64,000 nucleotides of DNA, from contig JBATUR010000017.1 of assembly GCA_049671305.1 (NCBI GenBank), forward strand, positions 124,001 through 188,000, in the 5' to 3' direction. Positions 52,189 through 61,343 of this stretch are shown here, one piece after another; the first letter of the stretch is position 1; each line of letters starts with the position of its first letter. The notes beneath the pieces are model-generated. The model did not search any database, was not told where the DNA came from, and was given only the letters and a program-made list of their open reading frames with translations. The DNA is from CADCTM01 sp049671305 (GTDB taxonomy: Bacteria; Cyanobacteriota; Cyanobacteriia; Cyanobacteriales; Coleofasciculaceae). Both the position numbers and the translations under genes were made by a program.

Positions 52189-52258
52189 CTCAAACGCAAC
52201 TCACACCATCTCACATTTAGCTCAAATCACCTCAAATATAACTCAAATCAGCTCAAAT
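52189..52258. repeat. Seven CTCAMAY repeats at helical-turn spacing
   Basis: CTCA-starting 7-mers begin at 52189 (CTCAAAC), 52200 (CTCACAC), 52210 (CTCACAT), 52221, 52231, 52242 and 52252 (CTCAAAT). Steps are 11, 10, 11, 10, 11 and 10 bp, a mean of 10.5 bp, so all copies face the same side of the helix. The array fills the gap between the divergent NACHT and small membrane protein genes, 63 bases from the former and about 35 from the latter. An operator for a polymerising or multimeric DNA-binding protein is my inference. Confidence 0.85.
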
Positions 52259-52292
52259 CTTTGCTCTCCAGGAGCTTCAGGCTCTAGGTGTC

Positions 52293-52553
52293 ATGCTGTT
52301 GGAAGTTCAAGAAAGAGCAAAAGTCATGAAAACTTCCAATAAAAATCAGACGGCTTCACAACAAAATCAAAAACGAGTACAACCAATTCAACTAGACAAA
52401 CCAATAGCTAAATCGAGAAAGTGGTTGAAATTTACCGAGTTTGTCGTAGTCGGCTTTGCAACCTGGCTAAACCCTAGCGCAGGGTTACTCATTTTCCTCT
52501 TGAAAATCTGTTTTCAGATTTTGCAGATGCTTCAAGACGATCGCAAGCCATAG
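52293..52553 (+). CDS. Small single- or two-helix membrane protein divergent from NACHT gene
   Basis: A frame of 86 codons from the ATG at 52293 (AGGTG just upstream), or 75 codons from the ATG at 52326. The N-terminal half is polar and rich in Gln, Asn and Lys. The C-terminal half is hydrophobic (FTEFVVVGFATWLN and AGLLIFLLKICFQILQML), forming a hairpin or one long membrane segment, then DDRKP. No family is recognised. Its position across the phased repeats from the NACHT gene suggests shared control, perhaps a partner protein; that is inference. Confidence 0.55.
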   Translation: MLLEVQERAKVMKTSNKNQTASQQNQKRVQPIQLDKPIAKSRKWLKFTEFVVVGFATWLNPSAGLLIFLLKICFQILQMLQDDRKP

Positions 52554-52905
52554 CAATTAGGGCGGTCGCTTCTTACTGACTTACAACACTGAAGAAGAAG
52601 CGATTGCCTTTCCTCCTCAAACCCAAAGATTACCCCAAACATCGATCCGGATAAACATCATCTTGCCTGTAAATCTGAATAAGCGTTGAAAAAGCTGATT
52701 ATGATTCGGGGCTGCCAACTTCAGTATTAATAACGATGATCTACCTAGATCTAAAAGTTAGGATAACAACCTTACCTAGTCTTTTGCTCGTAAACTGCAT
52801 CTCTAAATAACAGGATTTAAGCTCTACCTATTTTTCTACAGCTTGCCATTAATTGGAATTGCTGGTAATCTCTTTTTTCCTAAAATATTATAGGATTAAA
52901 ACCCA
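52554..52905. other. Gene-free stretch between the two small membrane protein genes
   Basis: 352 bases without a convincing gene. No stable hairpin or repeat was noticed. Confidence 0.35.
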
Positions 52906-53331
52906 ATGATTAAAACTAACATTTGGGTCGTTTTTTGTTTGTATCTAATGTACGCATACAACAGCGCCCAGCTTTTTCTGACAACTTCCGGTGGTTGGAT
53001 GGCAGTTTTTGCCTATATCTTCGTTGGGGGTTTGTTCTACATTGTTAGTTCAGCTTTGTTATTTTTTAGTGCCGCTTTTCGTACAACTAAGCGACGCACA
53101 ACAGTTAAACTCAACAGTCGTTTCTTTTTCAGAATTCTCGCCGTTCAAGCATTTATTGTTTTGTTTAATTTCAATATGTGCGGTGAGATGATGTGTTCTC
53201 AAGGATTCTTACCAAGTTTCTTGGAAGATGCCAGCATTCCAGTTTTATTTTCACCTCCTTTTGTGGTTGTCTTGTTAGCCTTACTTTTCTATATATGCTT
53301 GTTGACATTTTTCTTACTTGAGCTTAATTAG
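52906..53331 (+). CDS. Hypothetical membrane protein, about four helices
   Basis: A 141-residue hydrophobic protein with segments at about 7-26, 31-55, 73-91 and 113-139. The loop after helix 2 is basic (RTTKRRTTVKLNSR), placing it in the cytoplasm; the loop after helix 3 holds two cysteines (MCGEMMCSQ). I recognise no family. It lies between the NACHT locus and the Fe-S fusion gene on the same strand as the latter. Confidence 0.6.
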   Translation: MIKTNIWVVFCLYLMYAYNSAQLFLTTSGGWMAVFAYIFVGGLFYIVSSALLFFSAAFRTTKRRTTVKLNSRFFFRILAVQAFIVLFNFNMCGEMMCSQGFLPSFLEDASIPVLFSPPFVVVLLALLFYICLLTFFLLELN

Positions 53332-53616
53332 AGTGAAGATGTATTTCCGGTTAAATAGGCATCGCTAGTTTCTGAAATAAAGCCGTAAAATCACTTCAAA
53401 AAATTAGTGATTTGTAGCAAATATTTAACTACAAATAATCAACTTTGCCGACTAAAAAAAATTGCCGACAAAACAATTAAACCCAAAAGCGCCAAGGGAA
53501 CCCAGAGATCAGATTCAAACATTTGTTCTTATTTATCTTTAGTATCACAATTATTCATTAATAATAGTTATAGTTTATCGCTAAAATGTAAACCAAGCTT
53601 TATGGAAGTGGCACTA

Positions 53617-56169
53617 ATGAGCAATCCAGACTTGGTAACTTGGCTACAAGAACGAACCGCCTTTGGCACTCTTTCGGTCGAGGCATTAAATGCGATCGCA
53701 CAAGTTATGGAAAAACGAGTGGTAGCAGCCAAAACCCGCCTCGTTCAAGAAGACACGCCGATTGAATATCTCTACATTCTGCAACAAGGGCAACTAGAAA
53801 GCGATCGCACAGTCTCCAGCAGCAACGTCTGGGGAGTCAGTTGGCTGCCAGGGGCAATCATTCACCTACAAGAAATCCTCTTTGATCAAAGTGCCCAACG
53901 CACCGCCAAAACCCTTAGTGAGTGCCATCTCTGGCTCATTCCCACCGCCAAATTTAAACAACTACTCCAGGAATTTCCCGAAATTTCTCAAGCTTTCTCG
54001 CCCCAACTAGCAGCAGAACTTGCTCAATTATCCTCCCAACTGGGCTACGAACAAGAACGACTTACCGCCTTACGCCCCTATCTCGTCGGCAAAGCCAAAC
54101 GCGGTATTGTTGGCAAAAGCCGTTATGCAGTAAGACTCAGACAGCAAATCAAAAAAGCCGCAGAAGACCGCCAATCTGCCTTAATTTTCGGTGAACCCGG
54201 ACTCGAAAAAGACAACACCGCCGCACTAATTCACTTTGGATCAGCCTACCGCCGCGAACCCGTAATTAAGGTAGACTGTAGCACCATGCAAGCAAGCGGG
54301 GCAGAACTTTTTGGACGTGCCAACGGCAAACCAGGTTTGATAGAAGCCCTCAAAGATGGCACATTAATCCTCAACAATATCCAAGAATTGCCTGATGAAC
54401 TGATGCCAGCCTTGGCAAAACTACTAGAAACAGGCGCATACACTCCCGTCAGCCGCCCCGACGAACCCCCTGCCGCGCCTCTATCTTGTCGGGCACATAT
54501 CCTCATGGTGTCGGAAAAAACCCTGCCAGAAATCGAACGCTTTGTGACTCACCTGATTAAAGTGCCACCGTTGCGGGTACGGAAAGCAGATATTGGCGCT
54601 CAGATGGACTACTACATCGGACTATTATGCCGCGCTAGAGGTATAGCGAAACCCCACGTCACGCCCGAAGCCCTGCGCCGTCTCCAAGCTTATGATTTTC
54701 CGGGTAATTTGAGGGAATTACAAAACCTAGTTGAACGAGCAATTGTGCAGTCAGAGGGGGAAAAAGAACTAACTGAAGAAATTGTCTGGCCCTCTCAAAG
54801 TAAGAAAAAACAATTTCGCTTTAATTTGATCAATGCTTATCCCAATTTGCGAAACTTTTTAAGAAGTAAGTGGTGGCCCGATCGCATTAATTATGCTTTT
54901 ACTTCTTGGTTTTTTGCCTTTGTTGTCATTATCGGCTTTATTGGTCCACAAAATCGGCAGGAAAATTTCACTTTAAATATGTTTTGGGCATGGTGGTGGC
55001 CCCTGGTTTTAATTGGCTTTCCTTTTGTGGGCAGGCTTTGGTGTTCGATTTGCCCATTTATGATTTATGGCGAAATTACCCAAAAGTTATCGCTATGGCT
55101 TGTACCACGTCAACTAAAGCGCTGGCCCAGAGAGTCGGCGGAGAAGTGGGGCGGCTGGTTTATGTTTGGTTTATTTGTCTTAATTTTCTTGTGGGAAGAA
55201 CTTTGGGATTTGGAAAATACAGCTTATCTTTCGGCTTGTTTATTGTTATTAATTACGGCTGGGGCGATGATTTTCTCGGCAATTTTTGAGCGGCGTTTTT
55301 GGTGTCGCTATCTCTGCCCCATTGGCGGTATGAATGGTTTATTTGCTAAACTTTCGATGACGGAATTAAGAGCGCAGCAAGGTACTTGTTCGGCGGAATG
55401 CACAACTTATCAATGTTATAAAGGAGGACCCCAAAAAGGCGAAGGTTTAGAGACTTTGGGTTGTCCTTTGTATTCTCATCCCGCGCAGTTGGAAGATAAT
55501 CGCGATTGTGTACTTTGTATGACTTGTTTGAAGGCTTGCCCTCATCGTTCGGTGGAGGTGAATTTGCGCCCGCCGGGGATTGAATTATGGACAACTCATG
55601 TGCCTCGTGTTTATGAGGTGGCGTTGTTGTTATTACTTTTGGGAGGGATTTTTCTGCATCGCCTACCAGAATTGCAGATGGAGTTAGGGCTATCGTTGGA
55701 TTTAAATGAATTTTTACCTCATTTTGGGTTTTCTTTGGTAGCGATGGTCATTCCAGCACTGATTCCCTTGGTGTTTTATGGTGGAGTGGTATTAGTTCAA
55801 AATTTGGGTCAGATTTGGCAGTGGAATTTACCAAAACCGCGCTCGTTTGTGGAGTTGGCTTATGGTTATTTGCCGTTGGTATTGGCAGGAAATTTAGCTC
55901 ATTATTTGCGCTTTGGTTTGGGAGAAGGTGGCAGGATTTTGCCTGTAGCTTTGGCAACCTTTGGTTTGAGTGGTGAGGGTTTGCCAATTTTTGTGGCACA
56001 TCCGGCGGTGATTGCTTTTTTACAAGGAGTGACGTTGATTTCTGGCGTAGTTTTGACGCTAATTTTGACTCAGAAGATTGCTTGTCAACCACTGCGAATG
56101 CTTTTTGCTCAACATCTTGGTGCAGTGGTATTGGGTGTTTGCCTGTGGGCGGTAATTGTTGGTTATTGA
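53617..56169 (+). CDS. Fusion: cyclic-nucleotide-binding-like domain, degenerate AAA+ domain, membrane 4Fe-4S (NosR/NapH-like) protein
   Basis: About 850 residues in three parts. A CRP-like N-terminal domain (about 10-145) is followed by a sigma54-activator-type AAA+ domain (about 165-400) and then a polyferredoxin membrane part with five or six helices. The AAA+ domain is degenerate: Walker A reads GEPGLEKDN in place of GxxGxGKT/S, the GAFTGA loop is absent, and Walker B reads GTLILNN without acidic residues. Fe-S ligands are clear: LWCSICPF, FWCRYLCPIGG and CVLCMTCLKACPH. The start at 53617 is preferred because GGAAG lies eight bases upstream; ATG 53602 is possible, and the frame stays open to 53407. 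Cyanobacteria lack sigma54, so an activator role is unlikely. A redox-sensing membrane protein is my inference. Confidence 0.85.
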   Translation: MSNPDLVTWLQERTAFGTLSVEALNAIAQVMEKRVVAAKTRLVQEDTPIEYLYILQQGQLESDRTVSSSNVWGVSWLPGAIIHLQEILFDQSAQRTAKTLSECHLWLIPTAKFKQLLQEFPEISQAFSPQLAAELAQLSSQLGYEQERLTALRPYLVGKAKRGIVGKSRYAVRLRQQIKKAAEDRQSALIFGEPGLEKDNTAALIHFGSAYRREPVIKVDCSTMQASGAELFGRANGKPGLIEALKDGTLILNNIQELPDELMPALAKLLETGAYTPVSRPDEPPAAPLSCRAHILMVSEKTLPEIERFVTHLIKVPPLRVRKADIGAQMDYYIGLLCRARGIAKPHVTPEALRRLQAYDFPGNLRELQNLVERAIVQSEGEKELTEEIVWPSQSKKKQFRFNLINAYPNLRNFLRSKWWPDRINYAFTSWFFAFVVIIGFIGPQNRQENFTLNMFWAWWWPLVLIGFPFVGRLWCSICPFMIYGEITQKLSLWLVPRQLKRWPRESAEKWGGWFMFGLFVLIFLWEELWDLENTAYLSACLLLLITAGAMIFSAIFERRFWCRYLCPIGGMNGLFAKLSMTELRAQQGTCSAECTTYQCYKGGPQKGEGLETLGCPLYSHPAQLEDNRDCVLCMTCLKACPHRSVEVNLRPPGIELWTTHVPRVYEVALLLLLLGGIFLHRLPELQMELGLSLDLNEFLPHFGFSLVAMVIPALIPLVFYGGVVLVQNLGQIWQWNLPKPRSFVELAYGYLPLVLAGNLAHYLRFGLGEGGRILPVALATFGLSGEGLPIFVAHPAVIAFLQGVTLISGVVLTLILTQKIACQPLRMLFAQHLGAVVLGVCLWAVIVGY

Positions 56170-56180
56170 AATTAACAATA

Positions 56181-56207
56181 AAAAACCTCCAGCCAGAAGC
56201 CGGAGGC
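56181..56207 (-). terminator. Terminator of the FKBP gene
   Basis: Read on the - strand, CCTCCGGC...GGAGG forms a GC-rich stem (arms 56186-56194 and 56199-56206, one mismatch) followed by TTTTTT. It lies about 80 bases after the FKBP stop and also just after the + strand fusion gene. Confidence 0.75.
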
Positions 56208-56288
56208 AGTCATCAGGGTGCATCTACTTTTTCTTATCCACTAAGGTTTAGATAACATCCGGAAAAGTTGCAAAAAGTCTTCAGATTT

Positions 56289-56717
56289 TTAAGCAATTTC
56301 TACCAACTGAATTTCAAAGGTCAAATCTTCGCCAGCTAAGGGATGATTAGCATCTAAAGTGATTTGTTTGTCTGTAACTTCTTTGACAACAACCGGGACA
56401 CTCTGCCCGTTTGCTTGTTGAATTTGTAATTGTTGCCCGACTTCTGGGTTGATGTCGGGCGGAATTTGTTCTCGGCTAACTTCAAGCACCATTTCTTCAT
56501 GGCGAGGACCGTATGCTTGATCCATTGGGATTTTTTCGGTTTTTGATTCCTCTAATGCCATGCCCAATACAGCTTGCTCAAAGCCTGGAATGACTTGTTT
56601 ACCACCGATTTTAAATTCTAATGGTTCACGTTCGGCGGAAGAGTCGAATACTGTGCCGTCTTCTAGTCTGCCGGTGTAGTGGATTTTTACAGTGTCGCCT
56701 GATTTTGCTTGTACCAT
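56289..56717 (-). CDS. FKBP-type peptidyl-prolyl isomerase, SlyD-like
   Basis: A 142-residue cytosolic isomerase and chaperone. KSGDTVKIHYTGRLEDGTVFDSS (split as KSGDTVKIHYTGRL and DGTVFDSS, about 5-27) and FKIGGKQVIPGFEQAVLGM are FKBP active-site regions, and DANHPLAGEDLTFEI (about 122-136) is the SlyD-type IF-domain end. The His-rich nickel tail of E. coli SlyD is absent, as in many bacteria. Monocistronic, with its own terminator. Confidence 0.93.
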   Translation of the reverse strand: MVQAKSGDTVKIHYTGRLEDGTVFDSSAEREPLEFKIGGKQVIPGFEQAVLGMALEESKTEKIPMDQAYGPRHEEMVLEVSREQIPPDINPEVGQQLQIQQANGQSVPVVVKEVTDKQITLDANHPLAGEDLTFEIQLVEIA

Positions 56718-57045
56718 TTCTATTTTTATGTGGATTTGGTCAACTTATTTAGGGTAACAAGTAGCGGACACGATGGGCTGATAAATTATGGGTGTAAGGG
56801 CTGTAGTGGATGTTTTTTTCGCTCCTTGATCGGAATTTTCCTAAATGATAATAAATTTTCCTAAAAGTTAAGGCTGCTGAAACTAGCTTAGATATTGGCA
56901 AAGCTCTAAATATCACTCAACCTAGATGACCATTGCTCAAATATACTAATTGACAGATTATTCGTGCAATTTAACCGAAAAAATACCTAAAATATAGACA
57001 GCAGCAAAGCTTTGGTAAAACTCAGCACTTTTTATCAAAAATATC
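56718..57045. other. Divergent intergenic region, FKBP / recJ
   Basis: 328 bases with promoters for both genes expected; no gene, repeat or strong hairpin noticed. Confidence 0.35.
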
Positions 57046-59370
57046 ATGTCTTCACAAATTTCGTGGCAACTTGCCCCAACACCACAACTGCCCCAAGCAT
57101 TTTTAGAAGCCGTCAAAAAACACACCACAACTGACGGAAATTATGCTGCCCAATTATTATGGCAAAGAGGCATTAATAATTTAGAACAACTTCCTGGTTT
57201 TCTCAATCCTGACTGCTATCAACCTGCTAGTCCTTTTGAATTTGGGCAAGAAATGTCATGGGCGGTTGCACGTTTGCAGCAAGCTTGTCAAACAGGCGAA
57301 ATGGTGGCAATTTGGGGAGATTTTGATGCTGACGGTATCACCTCAACGGCTGTACTTTGGGAAGGCTTAGGGCAGTTTATTCCTCAAGATTGGCAGCTTG
57401 TTTATTATATTCCTAATCGCCTTACTGAATCTCATGGACTTAACTGCCAAGGTATTGATAAGTTACATCAGCAAGGTTGTCGCTTAATTGTGACCTGCGA
57501 CACAGGCAGCACTAATCTATTAGAAATTGAATATGCCCAAAAATTAGGCATTGATATTATTATTACAGATCACCATACTTTACCCGCAGAACGCCCACCA
57601 GTTATCGCAATTATTAACCCCCGTTATTTAGCTTCAGAGCATCAATTATTTCATCTTTCTGGTGTTGCCGTTGCTTATAAACTAATAGAAGCACTTTATC
57701 AAACCTTGCCCCAAACTCCAGAACAACCACTAGAAAACCTATTAGATTTGGTGGCAATTGGTTTAATTGCCGATTTAGTGCAGCTTAGTGGCGACTGTCG
57801 CTATCTGGCACAATTAGGAATTCGCCGCCTGCAACAGCAAGCCAAAATTCGTACTCGTCCTGGCATTGCTCGTCTATTAGAATTATGTCAGAGAAATGGC
57901 GATCGTCCTACGGATATTTCTTTCGGACTTGGACCAAGAATTAATGCTGTTAGTCGTATCCAAGGTGATGCAGCTTTTTGTGTTGAGCTGTTAACTAGTC
58001 AAGATGAAAAACGTATTGAAGAGTTAGCAATGTTCACCGAATTAGCTAATACCAGACGTAAAGAACTACAAAAAAATGTCACTAAACAAGTTAAAGAAAA
58101 ACTGGCTCAACTCGACCTTTCAACTACTAGTGTAATTATTTTAGAAGATTCTCAATGGGCAGTTGGGGTTTTAGGTTTAGTTGCAGGTCAAATTGCTCAA
58201 GAATATGGACGCCCAACAATTTTATTAAGTACAGATGAGGAGGCAGTAGCTAAATTTGCTAGAGGTTCGGCTCGTTCTGTAAATGGTATTGATCTGTATC
58301 AGTTAGTCAAGTCACAAGAGCATTTATTAGATCGTTTTGGCGGTCATCCTTTTGCTGCTGGTTTGAGTTTGCTTGTTGAAAATATTCCTCTATTTACACA
58401 AGCAATTAATCAGCAATTACGCCAGCAAACAGGTGTAGTTGGTGCGACTATGCCGACTTTGGCAGCAGATTTAGTAGTGAAAGTTGAGGCTTTAAGTAAG
58501 GAATTATTTCAAGAACTTAAATTAATAGAACCTTGCGGCATGGGAAATCCTGTACCTAAGTTATTAATTAAAAATTGTTGGTTTGAAGAAGTAAAAAATC
58601 ATAATATTAAGGACTTTAAGAAAAAAAAGATTCAATATATCAAAACTGAATTGGAAATTTGGGATGATTCCTGCAAAGTGGGATTTCCTGGTATTTGGTG
58701 GGGACACTATCGAGATGAAGTGCCTCATGGTCGTTGTAATGCTGTCGTTGAACTAGACTATAACAACTTAAAAAAACGTCCTGAAGTGCGTCTAGTTGCC
58801 CTGCAAGCTGTTGAAGAGACTGCTTCTTTTCAAATTTCAACTTCGATGGATTGGCTGTTAGATTGGCGCGGGGAAGCAGAATTAAGTGAGATTTTACCTC
58901 AACCGTTAACAGTCCGTGAGTGTCCGACTAATTGGGATGATTTGCAAGTGTGGTTTTGGCGGGCAATTCAGTCTCAACGAAAATTAGCGATCGCTTATCC
59001 TCAACCACCTCAATTAACATCATCTGAAATTTGGCAACAATTAGTAGGAATTGCTAAATTTCTCAGTCGTACCGAAAAGTCGGTAACCTCAGCGCAACTA
59101 CAAGATAAGTTGCAGATAAGCGATCGCTTAATTGATCTAGGACTTAATGCTCTCACTGCTTGCGGGTTTCAAGTTCAACATTTAGACTGGTTAATTAAGA
59201 TTAATTGGCAGTCATCTCTTAACCCATTAGAGACAAATGAACCAATTTATAATCAGGCAATTCACAACTTTTTAGCTGCCGTTGAAGAAGAACAATTTTT
59301 ACGTCAATACTTTTACCAAGTTCCCCTAACTACAATTCAAACAATGGCTTCACAAACAGCAGTTAATTAA
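57046..59370 (+). CDS. recJ: Single-stranded-DNA-specific exonuclease RecJ
   Basis: RecJ degrades single-stranded DNA 5' to 3' in mismatch and recombination repair. The 774-residue protein has DHH phosphoesterase motifs IWGDFDADGITSTAV (about 89-103), CDTGSTN, ITDHHTLP (about 173-180) and VAIGLIADLVQL, then the DHHA1 region with GVLGLVAGQIAQEYGRP and RFGGHPFAAGLSL. The last 200 residues form an OB-fold (KTELEIWDDSCKVGFPG, about 535) and a C-terminal extension typical of cyanobacterial RecJ. Slightly longer than the E. coli protein for that reason. Confidence 0.95.
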   Translation: MSSQISWQLAPTPQLPQAFLEAVKKHTTTDGNYAAQLLWQRGINNLEQLPGFLNPDCYQPASPFEFGQEMSWAVARLQQACQTGEMVAIWGDFDADGITSTAVLWEGLGQFIPQDWQLVYYIPNRLTESHGLNCQGIDKLHQQGCRLIVTCDTGSTNLLEIEYAQKLGIDIIITDHHTLPAERPPVIAIINPRYLASEHQLFHLSGVAVAYKLIEALYQTLPQTPEQPLENLLDLVAIGLIADLVQLSGDCRYLAQLGIRRLQQQAKIRTRPGIARLLELCQRNGDRPTDISFGLGPRINAVSRIQGDAAFCVELLTSQDEKRIEELAMFTELANTRRKELQKNVTKQVKEKLAQLDLSTTSVIILEDSQWAVGVLGLVAGQIAQEYGRPTILLSTDEEAVAKFARGSARSVNGIDLYQLVKSQEHLLDRFGGHPFAAGLSLLVENIPLFTQAINQQLRQQTGVVGATMPTLAADLVVKVEALSKELFQELKLIEPCGMGNPVPKLLIKNCWFEEVKNHNIKDFKKKKIQYIKTELEIWDDSCKVGFPGIWWGHYRDEVPHGRCNAVVELDYNNLKKRPEVRLVALQAVEETASFQISTSMDWLLDWRGEAELSEILPQPLTVRECPTNWDDLQVWFWRAIQSQRKLAIAYPQPPQLTSSEIWQQLVGIAKFLSRTEKSVTSAQLQDKLQISDRLIDLGLNALTACGFQVQHLDWLIKINWQSSLNPLETNEPIYNQAIHNFLAAVEEEQFLRQYFYQVPLTTIQTMASQTAVN

Positions 59371-59445
59371 CTTTTATTCTTAAAATAAATTGCTCATATT
59401 TTGAAAAAATTCGGTCATTTCCACGAAACATCTGCTAATAATTAT

Positions 59446-59497
59446 CGTAGGGGCAAACAGGATGGTATCTATAATCATTCCTGACACTACCCCTACG
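59446..59497. repeat. Inverted repeat between recJ and aspS
   Basis: CGTAGGGG (59446-59453) and CCCCTACG (59490-59497) pair perfectly with a 36-base loop. The CGTAGGGGCAA...CCCCTACG form resembles short dispersed palindromes in cyanobacteria (from memory). It lies between convergent genes and may also help termination. Confidence 0.55.
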
Positions 59498-59543
59498 TTG
59501 CCAAATTAGCAAATGCCTCAGTTAAAACACAACTTCTAAATAG

Positions 59544-61343
59544 TTATGCCTTTCCCTGACTTTTCGGTTTGTAAGTAGAAGCAACGTGCAATTCCTTCAA
59601 CTGTTTAGTGTCAACATTTGCTGGCGCGTCGGTTAACAAACAGCGTGCTTGCTGCGTCTTCGGAAAGGCAATTACATCTCGAATTGACTCTTCACCAGCT
59701 AACAACATCACCAACCGATCTAAGCCATAAGCAATGCCTCCATGAGGCGGAGTACCATACTCAAATGCCTCAATTAGAAATCCAAATTTATCTTGAACTT
59801 CTTCCGGTGAAAAGCCCATTGTTTCAAACACCTGTTGTTGCAGTTCAGGTTGATAAATTCTTAAGCTACCACCACCAGCTTCTAAACCATTAAACACTAA
59901 ATCGTAGGCTTTTGCTCGTGCTGTTTTCAGGTCATGCAAATCATCTGGATGAGGTGCCGTAAATGGATGATGTAGAGCTTCTAAACGCTTTTCATCAGCA
60001 TTCCATTCAAACATCGGGAATTCAGTTATCCAGAGCAAATTATTCTTATTTGGGTCAATTAATCCTAACTGAGAAGCAACTACTAAACGCAATCTATCTA
60101 GGGTTTTGTTAACCGTATTAACTGCATCAGCCGCAAATAAAAGAAGTGTGCCTGCTGTTGCACCAGTACGTGTTAATAGTTCCTCTTTTTGTGCTTCACT
60201 TAGGTTATCTTTAATCGCTGAAATAGTATCAATTTCGCCATTTTCTCGCACCCGAATGTAAGCCAGCCCTTTTGCACCTGCTTCTGTGGCTTCTTTGAAT
60301 AAATCTCCACCTGGTTTAATCCGCACATTAGAGATAGTTTCATTACCACCAGGAATCGGTAAAACTTTGACAATTCCTCCTGATGCAATTGCACCGGAAA
60401 AAACTTTAAAACCAGAGTCTTTGAGCAAATCAGAAACATCAACTAATTCTAAATCAAAGCGTGTATCTGGTTTATCACTACCGTATCTTTCCATCGCCTC
60501 AGCATAGGTAAGTCGTGGAAAAGGACGCGGTAAATCAATGCCTTTAATTGCTTGGAAAATATGGCAAACTAAACCTTCATTTAGTTCTAGAATTTCCTCT
60601 TCAGACATGAAACTCATTTCCATGTCCAATTGTGTAAATTCTGGCTGTCTTTCTGCACGTAAATCTTCATCTCGGAAGCAACGTACAATTTGGTAATAAC
60701 GATCAAATCCCGATACCATTAACAGTTGTTTAAACAGTTGTGGTGATTGAGGTAAAGCGTACCATTGTCCTGGATTTACACGAGAAGGTACTAAATAATC
60801 TCTTGCACCTTCAGGAGTGGAACGGGTCAAAACTGGGGTTTCAATTTCAATGAAGTTTTGCTGATCTTCCAAGTAGCGGCGTATGGCTTTGACGACTTGA
60901 TGACGCAATTTTAAGTTACGACTCATGCGATCGCGTCTTAAGTCCAAATACCGATATTTTAGTCGCAAATCTTCTCGTACTGTTTCTGAATCAGCGGTTG
61001 AAACTTGAAATGGTAACTGCTTACGAACTGCATTTAGTAGTTCGATTTTATCGGCATAAATTTCAATTTCACCTGTCGGCAATTTGGGATTTAAAGAGTC
61101 TTCTGGACGTGCCGTAACTCGACCTGTAATTTGCACCACGTATTCATTTCTTAATGCTTCTGCATCTTGATAAGAATCAGGTGTACGTTGGGGGTCGCTA
61201 ACAATTTGGATGAGTCCAGCGCGATCGCGTAAATCTAAAAATATCACGCCTCCGTGGTCGCGGCGACGGTCTACCCATCCACATAGGGTAACTGTTTCTC
61301 CAATCTGTTCTTTTCTAACTTCGCCGCAATAATAAGTTCGCAT
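59544..61343 (-). CDS. aspS: Aspartyl-tRNA synthetase (probably non-discriminating type)
   Basis: AspS charges tRNA-Asp; the bacterial 600-residue type often also charges tRNA-Asn. From the ATG at 61343 (MRTYYCGEVR) the protein has 599 residues; a frame-open start 17 codons upstream is not conserved-looking. Domains are an OB-fold anticodon binder (about 1-110, GWVDRRRDHGGVIFLDLRDR), the class II core with motif 2 (RCFRDEDLRAERQPEFTQLD, about 220-239), the bacterial GAD insertion (about 300-410), and motif 3 (GIAYGLDRLVMLLAG, about 538-552). Discrimination between Asp and Asn tRNAs cannot be told here. Confidence 0.96.
   Translation of the reverse strand: MRTYYCGEVRKEQIGETVTLCGWVDRRRDHGGVIFLDLRDRAGLIQIVSDPQRTPDSYQDAEALRNEYVVQITGRVTARPEDSLNPKLPTGEIEIYADKIELLNAVRKQLPFQVSTADSETVREDLRLKYRYLDLRRDRMSRNLKLRHQVVKAIRRYLEDQQNFIEIETPVLTRSTPEGARDYLVPSRVNPGQWYALPQSPQLFKQLLMVSGFDRYYQIVRCFRDEDLRAERQPEFTQLDMEMSFMSEEEILELNEGLVCHIFQAIKGIDLPRPFPRLTYAEAMERYGSDKPDTRFDLELVDVSDLLKDSGFKVFSGAIASGGIVKVLPIPGGNETISNVRIKPGGDLFKEATEAGAKGLAYIRVRENGEIDTISAIKDNLSEAQKEELLTRTGATAGTLLLFAADAVNTVNKTLDRLRLVVASQLGLIDPNKNNLLWITEFPMFEWNADEKRLEALHHPFTAPHPDDLHDLKTARAKAYDLVFNGLEAGGGSLRIYQPELQQQVFETMGFSPEEVQDKFGFLIEAFEYGTPPHGGIAYGLDRLVMLLAGEESIRDVIAFPKTQQARCLLTDAPANVDTKQLKELHVASTYKPKSQGKA

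Noticed and set aside
53617..56169. Reading the fusion protein as a sigma54-dependent transcription activator
   Set aside because: The GAFTGA loop and Walker B acids are missing, there is no C-terminal HTH, and cyanobacteria lack sigma54.
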